DNA of 64,000 bases from Baylisascaris procyonis (taxonomy: Eukaryota; Nematoda; Chromadorea; Rhabditida; Ascarididae), in NCBI GenBank assembly GCA_037389465.1, contig JAZARR010000172.1, positions 4,193,501 through 4,257,500 of the forward strand, given 5' to 3'. The position numbers were made by a program, and so were the translations under genes. Positions 25,960 through 40,519 of the stretch are shown here, piece after piece. A model generated the notes under the pieces. The model saw nothing but the letters and a program-made list of their open reading frames with translations, did not search any database and was not told the origin of the DNA. How positions within the stretch are numbered: the first letter of the stretch is position 1; every line of letters starts with the position of its first letter.

Positions 25960-28078
25960 ATGATCCGATTCGAAACGATTCGACTCGAATCCTTCCGATT
26001 CGGTCCGACTCGATTCCATTCGGTTCGACACGATTCGATTCGATTCGACCCGATTCGGTTCGATTTGGTCCGTTTCGATTCGGCCCGATCCGATTCCATT
26101 CGATCAGATTCGATTCGACCCGATCCGATTCAACCCGACTCGACTCGACTCGGCCTGATTCGATTCGACCCAATCCGATTCGATTCGGCCCGATCCGACC
26201 CGATTCGAGCCGATTCGGTTCCATCCGATTCGACCCGATCCGACCCGACTCGACCCGATTCGAGCCGATTCGATTCCATTCGATTCGATCCGATCCCATT
26301 CGGTTCGATTCGATTTTATCCGATTCCATCAGATTCGGTTCGACCCGACCCGATTTGATTCGACCCGATTCGACCCGATTTGATTCGATTCGGTCCGATG
26401 CGATTCGATCCAATCCGATTCCATTCCATCCGATTCGACCCGATTCGATACGACCCGATTCGATTCGACTCGGTCCAATCCGACCCGATTCTATCCGATT
26501 CGATTCGACCCGATCCCATTCGGTTCGTTTCGATTTGATCCGATTCGATCCGATTCGGTCCGATTCGATTCGATCCAGTTCGACCGGACTCGATTCGATT
26601 CGTTCCGGACCTATTCGAGTCGATCGACTCGGTCCGACTCGATTCGATTCCATTCGACTCGATCCGATCCGATTCGGTTCGATTCGATTTGATCCGATTT
26701 CGTCCGATTCGGTTCGACCCGATCCGATTCGATTCGACCCGATTCGACCCGATTTGATTCTATTCGGTTCGATCCATTCGACCCGATTCGGTTCGATCCG
26801 ATTCGATCCGATCCGAATCCAATCGGTCCAGTTCGACCCCATTCGATTCGGCCCGATTCGATTCGATTCGATTCGATTCGGCCCGACTCGGTCCGATTCG
26901 ATCCGATCCGATTCCATCCGATTCGACTCGATTCGATCCGATCCGATTCAACCCGACTCGACTCGACTCGGTCTGACTCGATTCGACCCGATCCGACTCG
27001 ATTCGGCCCGATCCGACCCGATTCGAGCCGATTCGATTCCATCCGATTCGACCCGATTCGATACGACCCGATTCGATTCGACTCGGTCCAATCCGACTCG
27101 ATCCTATCCGATCCGATTCGACGCGATTCGATCCGACTCGATTCGATTCGTTCCGACCCGATTCGAGCCGATCGATTCCATCCGATTCGGTTCGACCCGA
27201 TTCGATCCGATATGATCCGATTCGAAACGATTCGACTCGAATCCTTCCGATTCGGTCCGACTCGATTCCATTCGGTTCGACACGATTCGATTCGATTCGA
27301 CCCGATTCGGTTCGATTTGGTCCGTTTCGATTCGGCCCGATCCGATTCCATTCGATCAGATTCGATTCGACCCGATCCGATTCAACCCGACTCGACTCGA
27401 CTCGGCCTGATTCGATTCGACCCAATCCGATTCGATTCGGCCCGATCCGACCCGATTCGAGCCGATTCGGTTCCATCCGATTCGACCCGATCCGACCCGA
27501 CTCGACCCGATTCGAGCCGATTCGATTCCATTCGATTCGATCCGATCCCATTCGGTTCGATTCGATTTTATCCGATTCCATCAGATTCGGTTCGACCCGA
27601 CCCGATTTGATTCGACCCGATTCGACCCGATTTGATTCGATTCGGTCCGATGCGATTCGATCCAATCCGATTCCATTCCATCCGATTCGACCCGATTCGA
27701 TACGACCCGATTCGATTCGACTCGGTCCAATCCGACCCGATTCTATCCGATTCGATTCGACCCGATCCGACCCGACTCGAGCCGATTCGTTTCGACCCGA
27801 TTCGAGCCGATCGATTCCATCCGATTCTATTCGATCCGATTCGATCAGATCCGATTCGATTCGATCCAGTTCGACCCGACTCGATTCGATTCGTTCCGAC
27901 CCGATTCGAGTCGATCGATACTGTCCGATTCGATTCGACTCCATTCGATTCGATCCGATCCGATTCGGTTCGATTCGATTTTACCCGATTCCATCAGATT
28001 CGGTTCGACCCGACCCGATTTGATTCGACCCGATTCGACCCGATTTGATTCGATTCGGTTCGACCCATTCGACCCGAT
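25960..28078 (+). repeat. Module E, copy 1 (1,252 + 867 bp)
   Basis: Landmarks at 25960, 27212 and 28079 divide it into 1,252 and 867 bp. CCGGACCTATTCGAGTCGATCGACTCGG near 26605 marks the first part. The first part recurs with exactly the same landmark spacing at 34254, 39268, 43384 and 55678. It leads into the 1,319-bp array through the rarer form GACCCGATATGATCC. Confidence 0.88.
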
Positions 28079-29397
28079 ATGATCCGATTCGAAACGATTC
28101 GACTCCAATCCTTCCGATTCGGTCCGACTCGATTCCATTCGGTTCGACACGATTCGATTCGATTCGACCCGATTCGATTCGATTTGGTCCGTTTCGATTT
28201 GGCCCGATCCGATTCCATTCGATCAGATTCGATTCGACCCGATCCGATTCAACCCGACTCGACTCGACTCGGCCTGATTCGATTCGACCCAATCCGATTC
28301 GATTCGGCGCGATCCGGCCCGATTCGAGCCGATTCGGTCCCATCCGATTCGACCCGATCCGACCCGATTCGACCCGATTCGAGCCGATTCGATTCCATTC
28401 GATTCGATCCGATCCCATTCGGTTCGATTCGATTTTATCCGATTCCATCAGATTCGGTTCGACCCGACCCGATTTCATTCGACCCGATTCGACCCGATTT
28501 GATTCGATTCGGTTCGACCCATTCGATCCGATATGATCCGATTCGAAACGATTCGACTCGAATCCTTCCGATTCGGTCCGACTCGATTCTATTCGGTACG
28601 ACACGATTCGATTCGATTCGACGCGATTCGATTCGATTTGGTCCGTTTCGATTCGGCCCGATCCGATTCCATTCGATCAGATTCGATTCGACCCGATCCG
28701 ATTCAACCCGACTCGACTCGACTCGGCCTGATTCGATTCGACCCAATCCGATTCGATTCGGCGCGATCCGGCCCGATTCGAGCCGATTCGGTCCCATCCG
28801 ATTCGACCCGATCCGACCCGATTCGACCCGATTCGAGCCGATTCGATTCCATTCGATTCGATCCGATCCCATTCGGTTCGATTCGATTTTATCCGATTCC
28901 ATCAGATTCGGTTCGACCCGACCCGATTTGATTCGACCCGATTCGACCCGATTTGATTCGATTCGGTCCGATGCGATTCGATCCAATCCGATTCCATTCC
29001 ATCCGATTCGACCCGATTCGATACGACCCGATTCGATTCGACTCGGTCCAATCCGACCCGATTCTATCCGATTCGATTCGACCCGATCCGACCCGACTCG
29101 AGCCGATTCGTTTCGACCCGATTCGAGCCGATCGATTCCATCCGATTCTATTCGATCCGATTCGATCAGATCCGATTCGATTCGATCCAGTTCGACCCGA
29201 CTCGATTCGATTCGTTCCGACCCGATTCGAGTCGATCGATACTGTCGATTCGATTCGACTCCATTCGATTCGATCCGATCCGATTCGGTTCGATTCGATT
29301 TTACCGATTCCATCAGATTCGGTTCGACCCGACCCGATTTGATTCGACCCGATTCGACCCGATTTGATTCGATTCGGTTCGACCCATTCGACCCGAT
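28079..29397 (+). repeat. 1,319-bp tandem higher-order repeat, unit 1 (454 + 865)
   Basis: Landmarks at 28079, 28533 and 29398. The 454-bp part opens with a landmark followed by GATTCGACTCCAATCC. The 865-bp part carries GATTCTATTCGGTACGACACG near 28587. Nearly every base agrees with the next unit. Lost-C slips are present near 29246 and 29304. Confidence 0.9.
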
Positions 29398-30716
29398 ATG
29401 ATCCGATTCGAAACGATTCGACTCCAATCCTTCCGATTCGGTCCGACTCGATTCCATTCGGTTCGACACGATTCGATTCGATTCGACCCGATTCGATTCG
29501 ATTTGGTCCGTTTCGATTTGGCCCGATCCGATTCCATTCGATCAGATTCGATTCGACCCGATCCGATTCAACCCGACTCGACTCGACTCGGCCTGATTCG
29601 ATTCGACCCAATCCGATTCGATTCGGCGCGATCCGGCCCGATTCGAGCCGATTCGGTCCCATCCGATTCGACCCGATCCGACCCGATTCGACCCGATTCG
29701 AGCCGATTCGATTCCATTCGATTCGATCCGATCCCATTCGGTTCGATTCGATTTTATCCGATTCCATCAGATTCGGTTCGACCCGACCCGATTTCATTCG
29801 ACCCGATTCGACCCGATTTGATTCGATTCGGTTCGACCCATTCGATCCGATATGATCCGATTCGAAACGATTCGACTCGAATCCTTCCGATTCGGTCCGA
29901 CTCGATTCTATTCGGTACGACACGATTCGATTCGATTCGACGCGATTCGATTCGATTTGGTCCGTTTCGATTCGGCCCGATCCGATTCCATTCGATCAGA
30001 TTCGATTCGACCCGATCCGATTCAACCCGACTCGACTCGACTCGGCCTGATTCGATTCGACCCAATCCGATTCGATTCGGCCCGATCCGACCCGATTCGA
30101 GCCGATTCGGTCCCATCCGATTCGACCCGATCCGACCCGATTCGACCCGATTCGAGCCGATTCGATTCCATTCGATTCGATCCGATCCCATTCGGTTCGA
30201 TTCGATTTTATCCGATTCCATCAGATTCGGTTCGACCCGACCCGATTTGATTCGACCCGATTCGACCCGATTTGATTCGATTCGGTCCGATGCGATTCGA
30301 TCCAATCCGATTCCATTCCATCCGATTCGACCCGATTCGATACGACCCGATTCGATTCGACTCGGTCCAATCCGACCCGATTCTATCCGATTCGATTCGA
30401 CCCGATCCGACCCGACTCGAGCCGATTCGTTTCGACCCGATTCGAGCCGATCGATTCCATCCGATTCGATTCGATCCGATTCGATCCGATCCGATTCGAT
30501 TCGATCCAGTTCGACCCGACTCGATTCGATTCGTTCCGACCCGATTCGAGTCGATCGATACTGTCGATTCGATTCGACTCCATTCGATTCGATCCGATCC
30601 GATTCGGTTCGATTCGATTTTACCGATTCCATCAGATTCGGTTCGACCCGACCCGATTTGATTCGACCCGATTCGACCCGATTTGATTCGATTCGGTTCG
30701 ACCCATTCGACCCGAT
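29398..30716 (+). repeat. 1,319-bp tandem higher-order repeat, unit 2 (454 + 865)
   Basis: Offset exactly 1319 from unit 1. It shares the lost-C slips of unit 1 (near 30565 and 30623), so they were present before duplication. Small differences, such as GGCCCGATCCGACCC for GGCGCGATCCGGCCC near 30080, distinguish it. Confidence 0.9.
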
Positions 30717-31624
30717 ATGATCCGATTCGAAACGATTCGACTCCAATCCTTCCGATTCGGTCCGACTCGATTCCATTCGGTTCGACACGATTCGATTCGA
30801 TTCGACCCGATTCGATTCGATTTGGTCCGTTTCGATTCGGCCCGATCCGATTCCATTCGATCAGATTCGATTCGACCCGATCCGATTCAACCCGACTCGA
30901 CTCGACTCGGCCTGATTCGATTCGACCCAATCCGATTCGATTCGGCGCGATCCGACCCGATTCGAGCCGATTCGGTCCCATCCGATTCGACCCGATCCGA
31001 CCCGATTCGACCCGATTCGAGCCGATTCGATTCCATTCGATTCGATCCGATCCCATTCGGTTCGATTCGATTTTATCCGATTCCATCAGATTCGGTTCGA
31101 CCCGACCCGATTTCATTCGACCCGATTCGACCCGATTTGATTCGATTCGGTTCGACCCATTCGATCCGATATGATCCGATTCGAAACGATTCGACTCGAA
31201 TCCTTCCGATTCGGTCCGACTCGATTCTATTCGGTACGACACGATTCGATTCGATTCGACGCGATTCGATTCGATTTGGTCCGTTTCGATTCGGCCCGAT
31301 CCGATTCCATTCGATCAGATTCGATTCGACCCGATCCGATTCAACCCGACTCGACTCGACTCCGCCTGATTCGATTCGACCCAATCCGATTCGATTCGGC
31401 GCGATCCGGCCCGATTCGAGCCGATTCGGTCCCATCCGATTCGACCCGATCCGACCCGATTCGACCCGATTCGAGCCGATTCGATTCCATTCGATTCGAT
31501 CCGATCCCATTCGGTTCGATTCGATTTTATCCGATTCCATCAGATTCGGTTCGACCCGACCCGATTTCATTCGACCCGATTCGACCCGATTTGATTCGAT
31601 TCGGTTCGACCCATTCGATCCGAT
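30717..31624 (+). repeat. 1,319-bp tandem higher-order repeat, unit 3 (partial, 454 + 454)
   Basis: Follows unit 2 at offset 1319 from 30717 to about 31567. The sequence then jumps to the GATTTCATTCGACCC form of the shorter part, so the second interval is 454 instead of 865 bp. This is the expected product of unequal exchange between the 454 and 865 parts. Confidence 0.82.
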
Positions 31625-34253
31625 ATGATCCGATTCGAAACGATTCGACTCGAATCCTTCCGATTCGGTCCGACTCGATTCTATTCGGTACGACACGATT
31701 CGATTCGATTCGACGCGATTCGATTCGATTTGGTCCGTTTCGATTCGGCCCGATCCGATTCCATTGGATCAGATTCGATTCGACCCGATACGATTTAACC
31801 CGACTCGACTCGACTCGGCCTGATTCGATTCGACCCAATCCGATTCGATTCGGCCCGATCCGACCCGATTCGAGCCGATTCGGTTCCATCCGATTCGACC
31901 CGATCCGACCCGATTCGACCCGATTCGAGCCGATTCGATTCCATTCGATTCGATCCGATCCCATTCGGTTCGATTCGAGTTTATCCGATTCCATCAGATT
32001 CGGTTCGACCCGACCCGATTTGATTCGACCCGATTCGACCCGATTTGATTCGATTCGGTCCGATGCGATTCGATCCAATCCGATTCCATTCCATCCGATT
32101 CGACTCGATTCGATACGACCTGATTCGATTCGATCCAGTTCGACCCGACTCGATTCGATTCGTTCCGGCCCTATTCGAGTCGATCGATTCGGTCCGACTC
32201 GATTCGATTCCATTCGACTCGAACCGATCCGATTCGATCCAATCCGATTCCATTCCGTCCGATTCGACCCGATTCGATACGACCCGATTCGATTCGACTC
32301 GGCCCAATCCGACTCGATCCTATCCGATTCGATTCGACCCGATTCGATCCGACTCGATTCGATTCGTTCCGACCCGATTCGAGCCGATCGATTCCATCCG
32401 ATTCGATTCGATCCGATTCGATCCGATCCGATTCGATTCGATCCAGTTCGACCCGACTCGATTCGATTCGTTCCGACCCGATCCGAGTCGATCGATACTG
32501 TCGATTCGATTCGATTCCATTCGATTCGATCCGATCCGATTCGGTTCGATTCGATTTTATCCGATTCCATCAGATTCGGTTCGACCCGACCCGATTTGAT
32601 TCGACCCGATTCGACCCGATTTGATTCGATTCGGTTCGACCCATTCGATCCGATATGATCCGATTCGAAACGATTCGACTCGAATCCTTCCGATTCGGTC
32701 CGACTCGATTCCATTCGGTTCGACACGATTCGATTCGATTCGACCCGATTCGATTCGATTTGGTCCGTTTCGATTCGGCCCGATCCGATTCCATTCGATC
32801 AGATTCGATTCGACCCGATCCGATTCAACCCGACTCGACCCGACTCGGCCTGATTCGATTCGACCCAATCCGATTCGATTCGGCCCGATCCGACCCGATT
32901 CGAGCCGATTCGGTTCCACCGATCCGACCCGATCCGACCCGATTCGACCCGATTCGATTCGATCCGATCCCATTCGGTTCGATTCGATTTTATCCGATTC
33001 CATCAGATTCGGTTCGACCCGACCCGATTTGATTCGACCCGATTCGACCCGATTTGATTCGATTCGGTCCGATGCGATTCGATCCAATCCGATTCTATTC
33101 CATCCGATTCGACCCGATTCGATACGACCCGATTCGATTCGACTCGGTCCAATCCGACTCGATCCTATCCGATTCGATTCGACCCGATCCGACCCGACTC
33201 GAGCCGATTCGATTCCATCCGATTCGACCCGATCCGACCCGATTCGGTCCAATCCGACTCGATCCTATCCGATTCGATTCGACCCGATCCGACCCGACTC
33301 GAGCCGATTCGATTCCATCCGATTCGACCCGATCCGACCCGATTCGACCCGATTCGAGCCGATTCGATTCCGTTCGGTTCGAGCCGTTCGATTCCATCCG
33401 ATTCGATTCGATTCGATCCGATCCGATTCGATTCGATCCAGTTCGACCCGACTCGATTCGATTCGTTCCGGCCCTATTCGAGTCGATCGATTCGGTCCGA
33501 CTCCATTCGATTCCATTCGACTCGAACCAATCCGATTCCATTCCATCCGATTCGACCCGACTCGATACGACCCGATTCGATTCGACTCGGTCCAATCCGA
33601 CTCGATCCTATCCGATTCGATTCGACCCGATTCGAGCCGATTCGATTCGATTCGTTCCGACCCGATTCGAGCCGATCGATTCCATCCGATTCTATTCGAT
33701 CCGATTCGATCCGATCCGATTCGATTCGATCCAGTTCGACCCGACTCGATTCGATTCGTTCCGACCCGATTCGAGTCGATCGATACTGTCCGATTCTATT
33801 CGATCCGATTCGATCCGATCCGATTCGATTCGATCCGATTCGACCCGATCCGACCCGATTCGATTCGAGTTTATCCGATTCCATCAGATTCGGTTCGACC
33901 CGACCCGATTTGATCCGACCCGATTCGACCCGATTCGAGCCGATTCGATTCCATTCGATTCGATCCGATCCCATTCGGTTCGATTCGATTTTATCCGATT
34001 CCATCAGATTCGGTTCGACCCGACCCGATTTGATTCGACCCGATTCGACCCGATTTGATTCGATTCGGTCCGATGCGATTCGATCCAATCCGATTCCATT
34101 CCATCCGATTCGACCAGATTCGATACGACCCGATTCGATTCGACTCGGTCCAATCCGACTCGATCCTATCCGATTCGATTCGACCCGATCCGACCCGACT
34201 CGAGCCGATTCGGTTCCATCCGATTCGACCCGATCCGACCCATTCGATCCGAT
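31625..34253 (+). repeat. Module D, copy 1
   Basis: Begins with the landmark and, about 140 bp in, the phrase CCATTGGATCAGATTCG with GATACGATTTAACCC. This phrase also occurs in D2, the partial D, D3 and D4. A second landmark lies at 32655. Contains the CCGGCCC phrase near 32165 and 33468, GAGCCGTTCG near 33382 and the 100-bp doublet at 33146. Matches D2 at offset 5202, then 5134, then 5014. Confidence 0.85.
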
Positions 34254-36372
34254 ATGATCCGATTCGAAACGATTCGACTCGAATCCTTCCGATTCGGTCC
34301 GACTCGATTCCATTCGGTTCGACACGATTCGATTCGATTCGACCCGATTCGGTTCGATTTGGTCCGTTTCGATTCGGCCCGATCCGATTCCATTCGATCA
34401 GATTCGATTCGACCCGATCCGATTCAACCCGACTCGACTCGACTCGGCCTGATTCGATTCGACCCAATCCGATTCGATTCGGCCCGATCCGACCCGATTC
34501 GAGCCGATTCGGTTCCATCCGATTCGACCCGATCCGACCCGACTCGACCCGATTCGAGCCGATTCGATTCCATTCGATTCGATCCGATCCCATTCGGTTC
34601 GATTCGATTTTATCCGATTCCATCAGATTCGGTTCGACCCGACCCGATTTGATTCGACCCGATTCGACCCGATTTGATTCGATTCGGTCCGATGCGATTC
34701 GATCCAATCCGATTCCATTCCATCCGATTCGACCCGATTCGATACGACCCGATTCGATTCGACTCGGTCCAATCCGACCCGATTCTATCCGATTCGATTC
34801 GACCCGATCCCATTCGGTTCGTTTCGATTTGATCCGATTCGATCCGATTCGGTCCGATTCGATTCGATCCAGTTCGACCGGACTCGATTCGATTCGTTCC
34901 GGACCTATTCGAGTCGATCGACTCGGTCCGACTCGATTCGATTCCATTCGACTCGATCCGATCCGATTCGGTTCGATTCGATTTGATCCGATTTCGTCCG
35001 ATTCGGTTCGACCCGATCCGATTCGATTCGACCCGATTCGACCCGATTTGATTCTATTCGGTTCGATCCATTCGACCCGATTCGGTTCGATCCGATTCGA
35101 TCCGATCCGAATCCAATCGGTCCAGTTCGACCCCATTCGATTCGGCCCGATTCGATTCGATTCGATTCGATTCGGCCCGACTCGGTCCGATTCGATCCGA
35201 TCCGATTCCATCCGATTCGACTCGATTCGATCCGATCCGATTCAACCCGACTCGACTCGACTCGGTCTGACTCGATTCGACCCGATCCGACTCGATTCGG
35301 CCCGATCCGACCCGATTCGAGCCGATTCGATTCCATCCGATTCGACCCGATTCGATACGACCCGATTCGATTCGACTCGGTCCAATCCGACTCGATCCTA
35401 TCCGATCCGATTCGACGCGATTCGATCCGACTCGATTCGATTCGTTCCGACCCGATTCGAGCCGATCGATTCCATCCGATTCGGTTCGACCCGATTCGAT
35501 CCGATATGATCCGATTCGAAACGATTCGACTCGAATCCTTCCGATTCGGTCCGACTCGATTCCATTCGGTTCGACACGATTCGATTCGATTCGACCCGAT
35601 TCGGTTCGATTTGGTCCGTTTCGATTCGGCCCGATCCGATTCCATTCGATCAGATTCGATTCGACCCGATCCGATTCAACCCGACTCGACTCGACTCGGC
35701 CTGATTCGATTCGACCCAATCCGATTCGATTCGGCCCGATCCGACCCGATTCGAGCCGATTCGGTTCCATCCGATTCCACCCGATCCGACCCGACTCGAC
35801 CCGATTCGAGCCGATTCGATTCCATTCGATTCGATCCGATCCCATTCGGTTCGATTCGATTTTATCCGATTCCGTCAGATTCGGTTCGACCCGACCCGAT
35901 TTGATTCGACCCGATTCGACCCGATTTGATTCGATTCGGTCCGATGCGATTCGATCCAATCCGATTCCATTCCATCCGATTCGACCCGATTCGATACGAC
36001 CCGATTCGATTCGACTCGGTCCAATCCGACCCGATTCTATCCGATTCGATTCGACCCGATCCGACCCGACTCGAGCCGATTCGTTTCGACCCGATTCGAG
36101 CCGATCGATTCCATCCGATTCTATTCGATCCGATTCGATCAGATCCGATTCGATTCGATCCAGTTCGACCCGACTCGATTCGATTCGTTCCGACCCGATT
36201 CGAGTCGATCGATACTGTCCGATTCGATTCGACTCCATTCGATTCGATCCGATCCGATTCGGTTCGATTCGATTTTACCCGATTCCATCAGATTCGGTTC
36301 GACCCGACCCGATTTGATTCGACCCGATTCGACCCGATTTGATTCGATTCGGTTCGACCCATTCGACCCGAT
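34254..36372 (+). repeat. Module E, copy 2 (1,252 + 867 bp)
   Basis: Landmarks at 34254, 35506 and 36373. Matches module E copy 1 at offset 8294 throughout. CCGGACC phrase near 34899. Confidence 0.9.
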
Positions 36373-36826
36373 ATGATCCGATTCGAAACGATTCGACTCC
36401 AATCCTTCCGATTCGGTCCGACTCGATTCCATTCGGTTCGACACGATTCGATTCGATTCGACCCGATTCGATTCGATTTGGTCCGTTTCGATTTGGCCCG
36501 ATCCGATTCCATTCGATCAGATTCGATTCGACCCGATCCGATTCAACCCGACTCGACTCGACTCGGCCTGATTCGATTCGACCCAATCCGATTCGATTCG
36601 GCGCGATCCGGCCCGATTCGAGCCGATTCGGTCCCATCCGATTCGACCCGATCCGACCCGATTCGACCCGATTCGAGCCGATTCGATTCCATTCGATTCG
36701 ATCCGATCCCATTCGGTTCGATTCGATTTTATCCGATTCCATCAGATTCGGTTCGACCCGACCCGATTTCATTCGACCCGATTCGACCCGATTTGATTCG
36801 ATTCGGTTCGACCCATTCGATCCGAT
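36373..36826 (+). repeat. Module M, 454 bp
   Basis: Same sequence as 28079-28532 (offset 8294), including GACTCCAATCC after the landmark, but here as a single unit. It shows how the 1,319-bp array to the left is an expansion of the M position between E and D. Confidence 0.88.
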
Positions 36827-39267
36827 ATGATCCGATTCGAAACGATTCGACTCGAATCCTTCCGATTCGGTCCGACTCGATTCTATTCGGTACGACACGA
36901 TTCGATTCGATTCGACGCGATTCGATTCGATTTGGTCCGTTTCGATTCGGCCCGATCCGATTCCATTGGATCAGATTCGATTCGACCCGATACGATTTAA
37001 CCCGACTCGACTCGACTCGGCCTGATTCGATTCGACCCAATCCGATTCGATTCGGCCCGATCCGACCCGATTCGAGCCGATTCGGTTCCATCCGATTCGA
37101 CCCGATCCGACCCGATTCGACCCGATTCGAGCCGATTCGATTCCATTCGATTCGATCCGATCCCATTCGGTTCGATTCGAGTTTATCCGATTCCATCAGA
37201 TTCGGTTCGACCCGACCCGATTTGATTCGACCCGATTCGACCCGATTTGATTCGATTCGGTCCGATGCGATTCGATCCAATCCGATTCCATTCCATCCGA
37301 TTCGACTCGATTCGATACGACCTGATTCGATTCGATCCAGTTCGACCCGACTCGATTCGATTCGTTCCGGCCCTATTGGAGTCGATCGATTCGGTCCGAC
37401 TCGATTCGATTCCATTCGACTCGAACCGATCCGATTCGATCCAATCCGATTCCATTCCGTCCGATTCGACCCGATTCGATACGACCCGATTCGATTCGAC
37501 TCGGCCCAATCCGACTCGATCCTATCCGATTCGATTCGACCCGATTCGATCCGACTCGATTCGATTCGTTCCGACCCGATTCGAGCCGATCGATTCCATC
37601 CGATTCGATTCGATCCGATTCGATCCGATCCGATTCGATTCGATTCGATTCGTTCCGACCCGATTCGAGTCGATCGATACTGTCCGATTCGATTCGATTC
37701 CATTCGATTCGATCCGATCCGATTCGGTTCGATTCGATTTTATCCGATTCCATCAGATTCGGTTCGACCCGACCCGATTTGATTCGACCCGATTCGACCC
37801 GATTTGATTCGATTCGGTTCGACCCATTCGATCCGATATGATCCGATTCCAAACGATTCGACTCGAATCCTTCCGATTCGGTCCGACTCGATTCCATTCG
37901 GTTCGACACGATTCGATTCGATTCGACCCGATCCGATTCAACCCGACTCGACCCGACTCGGCCTGATTCGATTCGACCCAATCCGATTCGATTCGGCCCG
38001 ATCCGACCCGATTCGAGCCGATTCGGTTCCATCCGATCCGACCCGATCCGACCCGATTCGACCCGATTCGAGCCGATTCGATTCCATTCGATTCGATCCG
38101 ATCCCATTCGGTTCGATTCGATTTTATCCGATTCCATCAGATTCGGTTCGACCCGACCCGATTTGATTCGACCCGATTCGACCCGATTTGATTCGATTCG
38201 GTCCGATGCGATTCGATCCAATCCGATTCTATTCCATCCGATTCGACCCGATTCGATACGACCCGATTCGATTCGACTCGGTCCAATCCGACTCGATCCT
38301 ATCCGATTCGATTCGACCCGATCCGACCCGACTCGAGCCGATTCGATTCCATCCGATTCGACCCGATCCGACCCGATTCGGTCCAATCCGACTCGATCCT
38401 ATCCGATTCGATTCGACCCGATCCGACCCGACTCGAGCCGATTCGATTCCATCCGATTCGACCCGATCCGACCCGATTCGACCCGATTCGAGCCGATTCG
38501 ATTCCGTTCGGTTCGAGCCGTTCGATTCCATCCGATTCGATTCGATTCGATCCGATCCGATTCGATTCGATCCAGTTCGACCCGACTCGATTCGATTCGT
38601 TCCGGCCCTATTCGAGTCGATCGATTCGGTCCGACTCCACTCGATTCCATTCGACTCGAACCAATCCGATTCGGTCCAATCCGATTCCATTCCATCCGAT
38701 TCGACCCGACTCGATACGACCCGATTCGATTCGACTCGGTCCAATCCGACTCGATCCTATCCGATTCGATTCGACCCGATTCGAGCCGATTCGATTCGAT
38801 TCGTTCCGACCCGATTCGAGCCGATCGATTCCATCCGATTCGATTCGATCCGATTCGACCCGATCCGACCCGATTCGATTCGAGTTTATCCGATTCCATC
38901 AGATTCGGTTCGACCCGACCCGATTTGATCCGACCCGATTCGACCCGATTCGAGCCGATTCGATTCCATTCGCTTCGATCCGATCCCATTCGGTTCGATT
39001 CGATTTTATCGATTCCATCAGATTCGGTTCGACCCGACCCGATTTGATTCGACCCGATTCGACCCGATTTGATTCGATTCGGTCCGATGCGATTCGATCC
39101 AATCCGATTCCATTCCATCCGATTCGACCAGATTCGATACGACCCGATTCGATTCGACTCGGTCCAATCCGACTCGATCCTATCCGATTCGATTCGACCC
39201 GATCCGACCCGACTCGAGCCGATTCGGTTCCATCCGATTCGACCCGATCCGACCCATTCGATCCGAT
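36827..39267 (+). repeat. Module D, copy 2
   Basis: Matches D1 at offset 5202 from 31625. The internal landmark at 37838 reads ATGATCCGATTCCAAACG. A lost C near 39010 (TTTTATCGATTCC) is private. Deletions relative to D1 account for its shorter length (2,441 against 2,629 bp). Confidence 0.85.
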
Positions 39268-40519
39268 ATGATCCGATTCGAAACGATTCGACTCGAATCC
39301 TTCCGATTCGGTCCGACTCGATTCCATTCGGTTCGACACGATTCGATTCGATTCGACCCGATTCGGTTCGATTTGGTCCGTTTCGATTCGGCCCGATCCG
39401 ATTCCATTCGATCAGATTCGATTCGACCCGATCCGATTCAACCCGACTCGACTCGACTCGGCCTGATTCGATTCGACCCAATCCGATTCGATTCGGCCCG
39501 ATCCGACCCGATTCGAGCCGATTCGGTTCCATCCGATTCGACCCGATCCGACCCGACTCGACCCGATTCGAGCCGATTCGATTCCATTCGATTCGATCCG
39601 ATCCCATTCGGTTCGATTCGATTTTATCCGATTCCATCAGATTCGGTTCGACCCGACCCGATTTGATTCGACCCGATTCGACCCGATTTGATTCGATTCG
39701 GTCCGATGCGATTCGATCCAATCCGATTCCATTCCATCCGATTCGACCCGATTCGATACGACCCGATTCGATTCGACTCGGTCCAATCCGACCCGATTCT
39801 ATCCGATTCGATTCGACCTGATCCCATTCGGTTCGTTTCGATTTGATCCGATTCGATCCGATTCGGTCCGATTCGATTCGATCCAGTTCGACCGGACTCG
39901 ATTCGATTCGTTCCGGACCTATTCGAGTCGATCGACTCGGTCCGACTCGATTCGATTCCATTCGACTCGATCCGATCCGATTCGGTTCGATTCGATTTGA
40001 TCCGATTTCGTCCGATTCGGTTCGACCCGATCCGATTCGATTCGACCCGATTCGACCCGATTTGATTCTATTCGGTTCGATCCATTCGACCCGATTCGGT
40101 TCGATCCGATTCGATCCGATCCGAATCCAATCGGTCCAGTTCGACCCCATTCGATTCGGCCCGATTCGATTCGATTCGATTCGATTCGGCCCGACTCGGT
40201 CCGATTCGATCCGATCCGATTCCATCCGATTCGACTCGATTCGATCCGATCCGATTCAACCCGACTCGACTCGACTCGGTCTGACTCGATTCGACCCGAT
40301 CCGACTCGATTCGGCCCGATCCGACCCGATTCGAGCCGATTCGATTCCATCCGATTCGACCCGATTCGATACGACCCGATTCGATTCGACTCGGTCCAAT
40401 CCGACTCGATCCTATCCGATCCGATTCGACGCGATTCGATCCGACTCGATTCGATTCGTTCCGACCCGATTCGAGCCGATCGATTCCATCCGATTCGGTT
40501 CGACCCGATTCGATCCGAT
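39268..40519 (+). repeat. Module E, copy 3, first part only (1,252 bp)
   Basis: Matches 34254-35505 at offset 5014 with the same 1,252-bp landmark spacing and the CCGGACC phrase near 39913. The usual 867-bp second part is replaced by a hybrid. Confidence 0.88.
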
